A DNA stretch of 64,000 bases. Origin: JANJUO01 sp942492935 (GTDB taxonomy: Bacteria > Bacteroidota > Ignavibacteria > Kapaibacteriales > UBA2268). A program made the translations under genes and the position numbers. How positions within the stretch are numbered: position 1 is the stretch's first letter; the number at the start of each line of letters is the position of its first letter. A model generated the notes under the pieces. That model did no database searches. It saw only the letters and a program-made list of their open reading frames with translations, and had not been told where the DNA came from. Where the stretch lies: positions 3,286,001 to 3,350,000 of the forward strand of contig OW818654.1 of NCBI GenBank assembly GCA_942492935.1, written 5' to 3'. Below are positions 53,723 to 62,600 of this stretch, one piece after another.

Positions 53723-55057
53723 ATGTCTTATAAGATTGCAGTTATTGGCACAGGATATGTTGGATTGGTATCAGGAACTTGCTTTGCGGCAACAGGTAAT
53801 AATGTATTGTGTGTGGATATTGATGAAGCAAAAATTCAAAAAATGCAACAAGGAATCTCCCCTATTTATGAACCCGGGCTTGAGCATTTACTTAAACAAA
53901 ATATTAAAGAAGAGCGTTTACATTTTACAAATAATTTGAAAGATGCTGTTGAATTTGCTTCAGTAATATTCTTATGTCTGCCAACACCGCCAAATGAGGA
54001 CGGTTCTGCGGATTTACATCACGTAAAACGAGTTGCAAATGATATTGCAAATATAATTAAAGACAATGGTTATAATGACAATAAAATTGTAGTCAATAAA
54101 TCTACTGTTCCAGTTGGTACAGTTGATACCGTTAAAAGTATTTTTGATGAAGTTTTATCACAACACAATGTTACAGTTGTTAGTAATCCAGAATTTTTGA
54201 GAGAAGGTTTTGCTGTTGAAGATGCAATGAAGCCAGAAAGGGTAGTGATTGGCACAAGTAGCCCTTATGCTCAGGAAATTATGCAAGATTTGTATAAACC
54301 ATTTGTTAGAAGTGGTAATCCAATTTTCTTTATGGATGAAAAAAGTGCCGAAATTACAAAATATGCCGCAAATGCTTTTCTGGCGACAAAGATTTCATTT
54401 ATGAATGATTTATCTGCATATTGCGAAAAAGTGGGTGCCGATATTGAAAATATCAGAATGGGTATTGGTTCTGATACAAGAATTGGCAAAAGATTTCTCT
54501 TTGCAGGTGTAGGATATGGTGGTTCTTGCTTCCCAAAAGATGTAAGAGCATTGATTTATTCCGCAGACAAACAAGACATTTCTCTCGATATAGTTAAAGC
54601 AGCATGGTCAATTAATCAAAAGCAGATTGATAGATTTTATAATAGAATTTCTGAAAGATTTGGAAATAATTTAGTTGGGAAAAAAATTGGTGTTTGGGGG
54701 CTTGCATTCAAACCAAATACCGATGACACAAGAGAAGCACCAGCTTTTGATTTGATTGAGAAATTTTTAAATGATGGTGCAGAAGTAATTGCTTATGACC
54801 CTGAAGCTGAACATAATACAAGATTGAAGTTTGGAGATTCTATTGCTTATGCTAAAAATATGTACAATTGCATTGAAAATATAGATGTTTTGGTAATTGC
54901 AACAGAATGGACTACATTTAGGAACCCTGATTTTAAAAAGATGAAATCTCTAATGAAAAGTAATATTATTTTTGACGGTAGAAATTTATATACCGCTGAA
55001 GAAATGCAAGATGCAGGATTTGAATATCATTGCATAGGCAGAAAATCTGTAATTTAA
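53723..55057 (+). CDS. ugd: UDP-glucose 6-dehydrogenase
   Basis: A 444-aa enzyme oxidising UDP-glucose to UDP-glucuronate with two NAD+, for capsule and polysaccharide synthesis. The Rossmann motif IAVIGTGYVGLVSGTCFA starts at residue 4; VNKSTVPVGTVDTVK and NPEFLREGFAVEDAM follow. The catalytic cysteine is C269 in YGGSCFPKDVRAL, and the C-terminal domain shows IGVWGLAFKPNTDDTREAPA. All key residues are present. AGGTGA lies a few bases before the ATG. It is 25 bases before purB, so they may be co-transcribed. Confidence 0.96.
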   Translation: MSYKIAVIGTGYVGLVSGTCFAATGNNVLCVDIDEAKIQKMQQGISPIYEPGLEHLLKQNIKEERLHFTNNLKDAVEFASVIFLCLPTPPNEDGSADLHHVKRVANDIANIIKDNGYNDNKIVVNKSTVPVGTVDTVKSIFDEVLSQHNVTVVSNPEFLREGFAVEDAMKPERVVIGTSSPYAQEIMQDLYKPFVRSGNPIFFMDEKSAEITKYAANAFLATKISFMNDLSAYCEKVGADIENIRMGIGSDTRIGKRFLFAGVGYGGSCFPKDVRALIYSADKQDISLDIVKAAWSINQKQIDRFYNRISERFGNNLVGKKIGVWGLAFKPNTDDTREAPAFDLIEKFLNDGAEVIAYDPEAEHNTRLKFGDSIAYAKNMYNCIENIDVLVIATEWTTFRNPDFKKMKSLMKSNIIFDGRNLYTAEEMQDAGFEYHCIGRKSVI

Positions 55058-55082
55058 AAATTCAAAATAAATTGAGAAAATA

Positions 55083-56378
55083 ATGGTTGAACGTTATACA
55101 TTACCTGAAATGGGTAAAATTTGGAGTGAAGAAAACAAATACTCCATTTGGCTCGAAATTGAAATTCTTGCTTGTGAAGCTCAAGCTAATCTTGGTTTAA
55201 TACCCCAAGTTGATGTTAAGATTATACGTGAAAAAGCAGGATTTGATGTTAAGAAAATCATGGAAATTGAAGAAACCACAAAGCACGATGTTATTGCTTT
55301 TTTGACAAATGTGGAAGAATATGTTGGTGAACCTGCACGATGGATTCATCTTGGTATGACCTCGAGTGATGTTCTTGATACTTGTCTTGCTGTTCAGATA
55401 AAGCAAGCTGGTGAAATTTTACTAAAAGATTTGAATAATTTGGCAAATGCTTTAAAGAAAAGAGCTTTGGAACATAAATATACAGTTTGTGTGGGTAGAA
55501 GCCATGGTATTCACGCCGAAACAATGACTTTTGGATTGAAATTTGCTCTTTGGTATGATGAATGTCAACGCAATATCAAAAGATTGACTGCCGCTCTTGA
55601 AGACTGCTCTGTGGGTATGATTTCCGGTGCAGTTGGTACTTATGAACACTTATCTCCTAAAGTTGAAGAATATGTTTGTGAAAAATTGGGTTTGAAACCT
55701 GCAAATGTATCTACCCAAGTGATACAAAGAGATAACCATGCTTATTTACATTCTGTATTTGCTATTATTGGTACTTTGTTGGAAAAAATTGGAATTGAAG
55801 TAAGGCACCTTCAAAGAACTGAAGTTCGTGAAGCCGAAGAATTTTTCTCAAAGGGGCAGAAAGGCAGTTCAGCAATGCCACATAAACGTAATCCAATTTC
55901 ATCAGAGAATATAACAGGTCAAGCAAGAATATTGAGAGCAAATGCAGTTGCCGCATTAGAGAATAATGCGTTATGGCACGAAAGAGATATTTCTCATAGT
56001 TCGGTAGAGAGAGTTATTTTCCCAGATTCAACTATTGCATTGAATTATGCACTAAATCGTACTGTAAGACTTATCGAAAATTTAGTTGTTTATCCTGAAA
56101 AAATGATGGAAAACCTTAATCTTACATTTGGCTTGACACATTCACAGAAAATTTTGTTGTATCTTGCAAAAAAGGGTATGCAAAGACAAGCAGCTTACGT
56201 TTTGGTACAAAGAAATGCTATGCGTACTTGGGATGAAAAAATTCCATTTGAGCAATCATTACTTCAAGATGAGGAACTACTCACACATATTACTCCCGAA
56301 GAGATACATTCTCTGTTTAGCTACGATAAAATTTTTGCAAGTGTTGATTATATTTTCAAGAAAACAGGTTTGGAATAG
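55083..56378 (+). CDS. purB: Adenylosuccinate lyase
   Basis: A 431-aa fumarase-superfamily enzyme that releases fumarate from SAICAR and adenylosuccinate in purine synthesis. Signature blocks: RWIHLGMTSSDVLDTCLAVQ, GRSHGIHAETMTFGLKFA, TEVREAEEFFSKGQKGSSAMPHKRNPISSEN (read as adjoining segments; SSAMPHKRNP is the family signature with the catalytic-loop Ser) and WHERDISHSSVERVIFPD. It belongs to the shorter clade common in Bacteroidetes/Chlorobi. The downstream palindrome at 56395 may terminate it. Confidence 0.96.
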   Translation: MVERYTLPEMGKIWSEENKYSIWLEIEILACEAQANLGLIPQVDVKIIREKAGFDVKKIMEIEETTKHDVIAFLTNVEEYVGEPARWIHLGMTSSDVLDTCLAVQIKQAGEILLKDLNNLANALKKRALEHKYTVCVGRSHGIHAETMTFGLKFALWYDECQRNIKRLTAALEDCSVGMISGAVGTYEHLSPKVEEYVCEKLGLKPANVSTQVIQRDNHAYLHSVFAIIGTLLEKIGIEVRHLQRTEVREAEEFFSKGQKGSSAMPHKRNPISSENITGQARILRANAVAALENNALWHERDISHSSVERVIFPDSTIALNYALNRTVRLIENLVVYPEKMMENLNLTFGLTHSQKILLYLAKKGMQRQAAYVLVQRNAMRTWDEKIPFEQSLLQDEELLTHITPEEIHSLFSYDKIFASVDYIFKKTGLE

Positions 56379-56394
56379 ATAAATTTAAATATTT

Positions 56395-56463
56395 ATGTCA
56401 TTCTGGAATAAGTTCAGAATGACATAAATCAAAGATGGATTCTGAAACAAGTTCAGAATGACA
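56395..56463. repeat. Hairpin and inverted copy of the 33-bp array unit
   Basis: ATGTCATTCTG (56395-56405) pairs with CAGAATGACAT (56415-56425), making a strong hairpin just after purB. Then 56430-56463 is the reverse complement of the final unit of the array at 49816 (GATGGATTCTGAAACAAG, then TTCAGAATGAC). Confidence 0.8.
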
Positions 56464-56561
56464 TAATTTGGTTAATTGAGGGTTTGGCTACATTCATATA
56501 ATTTGTATCTTTGTATGAAACTTGGTATAAAATAATACATTTCACAATATAAAAAATACTA

Positions 56562-56640
56562 TTACGTACTTTACGTTACGTATTTTGCGTTACGTTTATT
56601 TTGCAATACAAATGACGCATTAAACGTTACGTGTTATGCG
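56562..56640 (+). promoter_or_regulatory. Iteron-like TTACGT repeats before the AAA ATPase gene
   Basis: Two adjacent 14-bp units TTACGTACTTTACG (56562-56575) and TTACGTATTTTGCG (56576-56589), a third start TTACGTTTATTTTGC (56590-56604), and a fourth TTACGTGTTATGCG (56627-56640) after a gap. They lie 35 bases before the preferred start codon (56675) and may be an operator. Confidence 0.65.
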
Positions 56641-56674
56641 TAATTTGTTTTTTGATTTATTTAGAAGGTTGTTT

Positions 56675-57793
56675 ATGTATATGAATCCATTTATTTTGAG
56701 TGCTTATCATAGCCCTGAGTATTTTTGCGATAGAAAAAATGAATTAAAGCAAATAATTTCTGCTATAGAAAATAATCGTAATGTTGTATTATCTTCATTA
56801 AGAAGAATGGGCAAGACTGGACTTATCAAGCACTTAGAGCATAATATGAAAATCAACTCTGATATAGTTTTTGTTTATTTTGATATTATGGCTACCTCAT
56901 CGTTGAATGAATTTATTAAACTGCTGGTTGATGCAGTTTTTAAAGTTCAAAATAAATCATTGGATTCAATTTACAAGAAATTTGTTAATCTTTTTGGTCT
57001 ATTCAAGCCATCATTTTCTGTAAATCCAATTAGTGGTGAAACTAAATTCAATATTGAACTTACAGGCGTAAAAGAAACAGAAAACTCACTTTCTGCAATG
57101 TTTGATTATATTTCGAGCCATAAAAAGAAATTTGTAATTGCAATTGATGAATTTCAACAAATTGCAAATTATTCTGAAAAAAATGCAGAAGAAATTTTGC
57201 GTTCAAAAATTCAATTGTTAAATAATGCAGTTTTTTTGTTTTCTGGCTCAAGCAGAGATTTATTGAAAAGTATGTTCTCAAATAAAGGACGACCTTTTTA
57301 TCAAAGTAGTGAATTTTTGTATCTTAAAAGTATAGATAAAAATGAATATTCTAAATTCATTATCCAAAAATTTTCGATTGCAGGTAAATCTATAAGTACA
57401 GAATCTGTGAATCATATTCTTGAATTAACCAATACACATACTTATTATGTTCAAAATTTATGCAATAGATTATATGCTGAGAATTTTAAGGAAATATCAA
57501 TTACAGAAATAAATGAAATATTTGAAAGAATCATTAATGAAAACAGTTATTATTTTGAAAATATAAAGTATTTACTAACAGATTTCCAATGGAAATTATT
57601 AAAAGCAATTGCTATGGAAGGCAATGCTAAAGAAGTGAATTCAAATTCATTTATTACAAAATACAAACTTGGAGGAGCAAGTTCAGTCAATACTGCTATT
57701 AAATCACTTATAAAAAAAGAACTTATTTATAAAGAAAATGATACGTATTGCATATATGACTTGCTTTTTGCTAAATGGCTAAGTAGATTCTGA
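56675..57793 (+). CDS. AAA+ ATPase of the archaeal-ATPase (PF01637-like) type
   Basis: A protein of about 372 aa. ATG 56675 (with AAGG 6 bases upstream) is preferred to ATG 56636, which lies inside an iteron repeat and would add an unusual leader. P-loop: VLSSLRRMGKTGLIKHL with RxxGKT, preceded by YFCDRKNELKQIISAI. Walker B: KFVIAIDEFQQIANY. Sensor-like FLFSGSSRDLLKSMF follows, and a winged-helix C-terminal domain ends YDLLFAKWLSRF. These ATPases are common, often multi-copy genes in this phylum with unknown roles. The final codons (AGATTCTGA) fall inside a copy of the interspersed CATTCTGAACTTGTTTCAG repeat, so the repeat supplies the stop. Confidence 0.9.
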   Translation: MYMNPFILSAYHSPEYFCDRKNELKQIISAIENNRNVVLSSLRRMGKTGLIKHLEHNMKINSDIVFVYFDIMATSSLNEFIKLLVDAVFKVQNKSLDSIYKKFVNLFGLFKPSFSVNPISGETKFNIELTGVKETENSLSAMFDYISSHKKKFVIAIDEFQQIANYSEKNAEEILRSKIQLLNNAVFLFSGSSRDLLKSMFSNKGRPFYQSSEFLYLKSIDKNEYSKFIIQKFSIAGKSISTESVNHILELTNTHTYYVQNLCNRLYAENFKEISITEINEIFERIINENSYYFENIKYLLTDFQWKLLKAIAMEGNAKEVNSNSFITKYKLGGASSVNTAIKSLIKKELIYKENDTYCIYDLLFAKWLSRF

Positions 57794-57870
57794 AACAAGT
57801 TTAGAATTGCATAAACTAATATTGTATCAGCATCATAATAAATACTTGCAATTGAATTGACAAAAAAAAG

Positions 57871-57916
57871 AGAATCCATTATTTAATAGATATTTCTATT
57901 TATAATAATGGATTCT
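57871..57916. terminator. Bidirectional terminator between AAA ATPase and OmpA genes
   Basis: AGAATCCATTAT (57871-57882) pairs with ATAATGGATTCT (57905-57916) over a 22-base loop, with A/T-rich sides on both ends. It lies between two converging genes. Confidence 0.75.
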
Positions 57917-57955
57917 AAATTATTAATTAATTAATGCAATATTGCTTTGCATCAA

Positions 57956-59134
57956 TTATTTTGTTCTGTAAAACTCAACTCTTCTGTTTTTCTGACGACT
58001 TGCTGCATCAGTATTTGGTACGAGAGGTTCGTCTGGACCTGCTCCACGAGTTGTTAATCTTGATTCTTCGATTCCTCTACTTGTTAACCACAATTTAACA
58101 GCATTGGCTCTTTCAAGAGAAAGATTCATATTCATTTGTCTTTCACCAACATCATCAGTATGACCAGCAATTTCAATTTCCATACTTGTTGCTGCTTTTA
58201 ATGCTTTTAATGCATTATTCAAAATTCTTTCAGATTTTGGTGTAATTGTTGATTTTGCAGTTTCAAATTCAATACCTCTAAGAATCATTTTCATTCCAAC
58301 CGGAATACTTAAAATGTCATCATCAGCATCTAACGGGTCTGCACCATTCATTACTTCAACACCGTCTTTAATTCCACCACCATCAGTATCAGGATTTAAA
58401 GGGTCAGTCTTATATTTTTCAACTTCTTCACCATCTTTCAAACCATCACCATCAGTGTCAGGATTATTTGGGTCAGTTCCAATTCTTCTTTCGTGAACAT
58501 CTGATAAACCATCACCATCAGTATCAAGTTCAAATTCCATTACTTTGTAATGAATACCAAGACGGGCAACATAAGCTGCATCCGTAATGTCATCCCATAC
58601 TGGATTAATATCATCAGTAGTGGAAAGATTAAGTCCAAAATTAAAATCCAAACCTAAATCTTTTCCTAATGGATAAATAAATCCAACTGCAACAGGTATA
58701 TTTAAAGCTGTACCTTCTAATTTTGCTTCAGTATTTTTATTATAAGGTGTTTCATCATTTTTAAACATTAAAGCACCAATACCTGCTAAAGCGTAAAAAT
58801 CAAAAGTTTCTGTATTATAGAAACAATATCTCAAGCGAAGTTCAGGAGACATAATTGTAGTTTTATATTGAGAAAAACCAACGTACTCCGAAGTTCCGTT
58901 TGAATAATAAGAAAAGCTAAATTCAGGAGTGAAATTTTCTCCTAAACCATTCTGATATAAAGCATAAATTCCAAATAAAGGACCTAAAGTCCTCTCACCT
59001 TGGATAGCTTCATTAATACCACGTGTAAGACCTACACCAATTCCAACATCAATACTTTTACCTTGAGCAAAAATAAGATTTGTTGAAACAAGAACTAAAG
59101 CAAAAACAACGAAAATGGTTATTGCTCTTTTCAT
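57956..59134 (-). CDS. OmpA-family protein with thrombospondin type 3 repeats
   Basis: A 392-aa outer-membrane protein. Signal peptide MKRAITIFVVFALVLVSTNL then IFAQ. Residues about 30-200 form a beta-barrel with alternating strands (IGVGLTRGINEAIQGERTLG, YYSNGTSEYVGFSQY). Residues about 205-275 hold Ca-binding thrombospondin type 3 repeats (DTDGDGLSDVHERRIGTDPN and DTDGDGLKDGEEVEKYKTDP). The C-terminal OmpA/MotB domain (285-392) binds peptidoglycan: IEIAGHTDDVGERQMNMNLS, LERANAVKLWL, and the RVEFYRTK end. It ties the outer membrane to the wall. An inverted repeat TTTTGTAAA/TTTACAAAA lies upstream at 59319-59340. Confidence 0.95.
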   Translation of the reverse strand: MKRAITIFVVFALVLVSTNLIFAQGKSIDVGIGVGLTRGINEAIQGERTLGPLFGIYALYQNGLGENFTPEFSFSYYSNGTSEYVGFSQYKTTIMSPELRLRYCFYNTETFDFYALAGIGALMFKNDETPYNKNTEAKLEGTALNIPVAVGFIYPLGKDLGLDFNFGLNLSTTDDINPVWDDITDAAYVARLGIHYKVMEFELDTDGDGLSDVHERRIGTDPNNPDTDGDGLKDGEEVEKYKTDPLNPDTDGGGIKDGVEVMNGADPLDADDDILSIPVGMKMILRGIEFETAKSTITPKSERILNNALKALKAATSMEIEIAGHTDDVGERQMNMNLSLERANAVKLWLTSRGIEESRLTTRGAGPDEPLVPNTDAASRQKNRRVEFYRTK

Positions 59135-59604
59135 AAATAATACCTCAAATAAATAAAAAAATTGTTAAAAATTAAATATCAAAAAACAAAAAATGATAAT
59201 TGCAAATTGAATCATTCGCATATAAAATTCAGCGTAATTACGATAAAAAATTTGAATTTTTCAAATAACAATGAAAAACACTTGTAAATTGACGTTTAAC
59301 AAATATTAATTGTTGTATTTTTGTAAATAATTTTACAAAATTGTAAATAAACTACCTTCTTAACTAATCTAATTTTAAAGAATAAAGTAATTTTGTAAAA
59401 TTCTTTTTAAAACTCCTTCAACATTCTGAAGTGGTATTTATTGATAAAAGGAAAAAACAACTTCTACTTCACTAATCTGAATTGGAGTTCATCTATACAC
59501 CAAAGTTTTCAGATGTCCAACACTTTTAAAGTGTTGGACATCTGAATTCATTTTTTTCCATTCATCAGATGGCCACAGTCTTCAGATGTATTATAGATAA
59601 CATT
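59135..59604. other. Intergenic region upstream of ompA
   Basis: About 470 bases. Near 59319-59340, TTTTGTAAA and TTTACAAAA form an inverted repeat with 4-base spacing, repeated in part downstream (ATTTTGTAAAATTC near 59392), that could be an operator or a promoter-linked structure. A strong hairpin CAGATGTCCAACACTT (59510-59525) with AAGTGTTGGACATCTG (59529-59544) sits just after the RCC1 gene; a partial second copy ATCAGATGGCCACAGTCTTC follows at about 59565. Confidence 0.65.
59510..59544. repeat. 16-bp perfect hairpin of the same family as 2558-2590
   Basis: Arms CAGATGTCCAACACTT (59510-59525) and the exact complement (59529-59544) around a 3-base TTA loop. It lies downstream of the RCC1 protein gene and may also terminate it. 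Confidence 0.85.
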
Positions 59605-62600
59605 CTACTTTACCACCACTACTTTCTCAACTTCGCTCTTTCCACAACATTTCAATATTAAGTTGTAAGTGCCGGAACTGAGATTATCGGAGTTGATTGT
59701 GAGTTTGTATATGCCTTCGTTTTGCTTACCGTTAGCAATGTCGAGTACTTTCATACCGACTAGATTGTAAAGTGATAGTTCTATTTCGCAATCATCAGCA
59801 AGAGTGTAAACAACTTCAGTATTCTTTGAAAATGGATTTGGATTAACTTTTAAAGTTATGGGCTGTGTTAATGCTTTGCCAATCAAAACAGCATCTTTAT
59901 TGTATGTTAGTTTGTTGAATTTTGTTCCAGAAATTATATCAGTCAAATCAAGATTATTGATTTCATAGTATTTATTTTTCTCTGAATCGTAATTCATAAT
60001 TCGTAATTCGTAATTTTCGATTGAGCCATCAATAGCAACTGTTGATTCATCATCTCCCCAGATGACAATTGCAGTTTTGCTATTAACTACTCTTCCAGCA
60101 CCAACAATTTTATTATCATTATTCATCACAGCAATTTCAGTATTATCAGGCAAATCAATATTCAATATCAATGATGCATTATTGCTTGTATTTTCATAAT
60201 CTGTTTTGATAATTCTTGCTTCAAAATCATCAATTTGGTTTGTAGAGGATGTTCTTCCTATTGCATTTGGAGGATAAATCAATGTATCTTTTGCATTTAA
60301 ATATGCTTGATAACCTTCGCCCGGTAATTGATTTCCAATTTGGTTAATACTTCCTGGTATATAGATTTTACCATCAGCACGTTTAACAATCACTAATCTA
60401 CCAGCATCTGTAATTGAAGCAAGTGCAGTTACAATGCTCATAGCAGAGTTTCGCAAATATGGAATTATTGACCAACCATTGTTTAAATAAACTGGTGTAT
60501 TTTCTGGAACAACTGCTGTACCTATTATAACAAGAGTATCTGCTTTTGTCAAATATGATTGATAGCCAAATTTTACATCCCAAATGCCAATTTGATTCAA
60601 TCCACTCGGCATAAAGATTTTGCCATCAGCACGCTTCATGATTACAAGATTTGGATTTAAATCTGCTGTTATATATTGGAGTGAGTCTGGGCTAAATGGA
60701 GTAATGTATGATGAAACAAGATTCCAACCCTGTTTGTAGTAAAAAAGCATTTCATTAGGTTTTGTTGTAAAACCCCAAACATAAGACCAGTCAGATTCTA
60801 CTGTATCAACGTTTGCCTTTACACGCCAAAAATATTTAGTATTATATTCGAGTTCTGGAACATTAAATTCATTTTCAGAAATTCCACTTTCATCAATAAT
60901 TAAAGTTTCAAAATTCAGATTTTTTGATAATTGGAATTTATATGTCGTTGCATTTGGAAATTCTTTCCATTTAAAAGTTAGATTTGTTTGAATATTGATT
61001 GAATCTTTTGCTGGAGTTTCTAAAATTGGAACTATATCAATTAATCCTAAACTATGTTCTGAACCGCAAGTAATATATCTCCATTTTACAGTTGTATCAA
61101 TTTTCACTGGATAATTTTTGTTAGTTGTTGTACCATCGCCGAGTTGACCATTATTATTAGCACCCCAACTCCATAATGAACCGTCAAATTTAATAGCTTT
61201 TGAATGATTGTAACCACATGCAATATGAACCCAATTTGTATCTTGTCCTATTTGGATTGGTGAATATCTATCTAAGTAAGTACTATCTCCAATTTGTCCA
61301 ATATAATTCCGCCCAAACCCCCATATAGTACCATCAGTTTTCAAGCAAATTGTATGAGCATAACCACAAGCGATGTATTTCCAGTTAGTATCAATACCTA
61401 TTTTAACAGGTTTATTTACTATTATACTATCATAGGGGAATTGCCCAATAGTATTATCTCCCCATCCCCATAGAGTACCATCAGTTTTGATTCCTATTGT
61501 ATAAAGTGGCGCTCCTACAACTTGAAGCCAATCATTATCACCTCCTATTCTTGTTGGTGATGTTTTATCAATTGTTGAACCATCACCAAGTTGCCCATAA
61601 TCATTTGCACCCCAAGCCCATAGTGAGCCGTCTGATTTAATTGCAAATGTTTGATCTTGTGAGCATGAAATATATTTCCAATTAGTATCAATACCTATTT
61701 GAACAGGAGAAATTTCTTCGTTGATAGAACCATAACCTATCTGTCCTCTTGAATTTCTGCCCCAAGCCCAAAGTTGTCCATTATTTTTAATCCCTACAGA
61801 ATGCCAAAATCCGCAGGCAATTTTTTTCCAATCAAATTCTTTACCCACTTGAACCGGATAATTATATTGGGATACTTTATTGTTAAAACCTAATCTTTTA
61901 TTGTAATTTGCTCCCCAGCCCCAAAGTGTACCATCTGGTTTAATAGCATGATTATGAAAATATCCTGCCGAAATTAAATTCCATTCATCTGTAAAAGAAA
62001 TTTGTTTGGGAGTTAATATATCAACGATTGTACTATCTCCTACTTGACCGTAATAATTCCAGCCAAAACCAAAGAAATTAAAATGTGGTGTTTTAGGGTC
62101 TGTTATAGTATAAAAACGCCAAGTTTCAGACCATCTACTTGAAATGGAATTTGTTATTGCTTTCACTCTCCAATAATATGTTGACCAATAATTCAATGAA
62201 TCGGGTAAAGAAAAAAAAGCAGTATTTATTGTATCATTAAAAACTAATGCGTTGAATTGTATATCTTCAGAAATTTGAATTAGATATTTTTGGGCAAAGG
62301 GAACTGCTTCCCAACTAAATTCAAATAATGGTTGTTTCTTTGAGTCAATTTCTGGTGAAATTAGTTTTGGCTTTGTAAGTCCAGTGTAGAATGCTGGTTC
62401 TAATTCTTGCGTTAAATACTCATCATCACTTCTTGCAATTGAAATTTTTACTGAATAATAATTAAATAATTCAGTACTATCAATTTTTGCAATATAAAAC
62501 CCATCTGAATAATTGTAATCTAATTGAATCCATTCAGAAGATTCTAATTCCTTATAGTAAAACTTAAGAGTATCACTTTCCTCAAGATTATTCAATTTGC

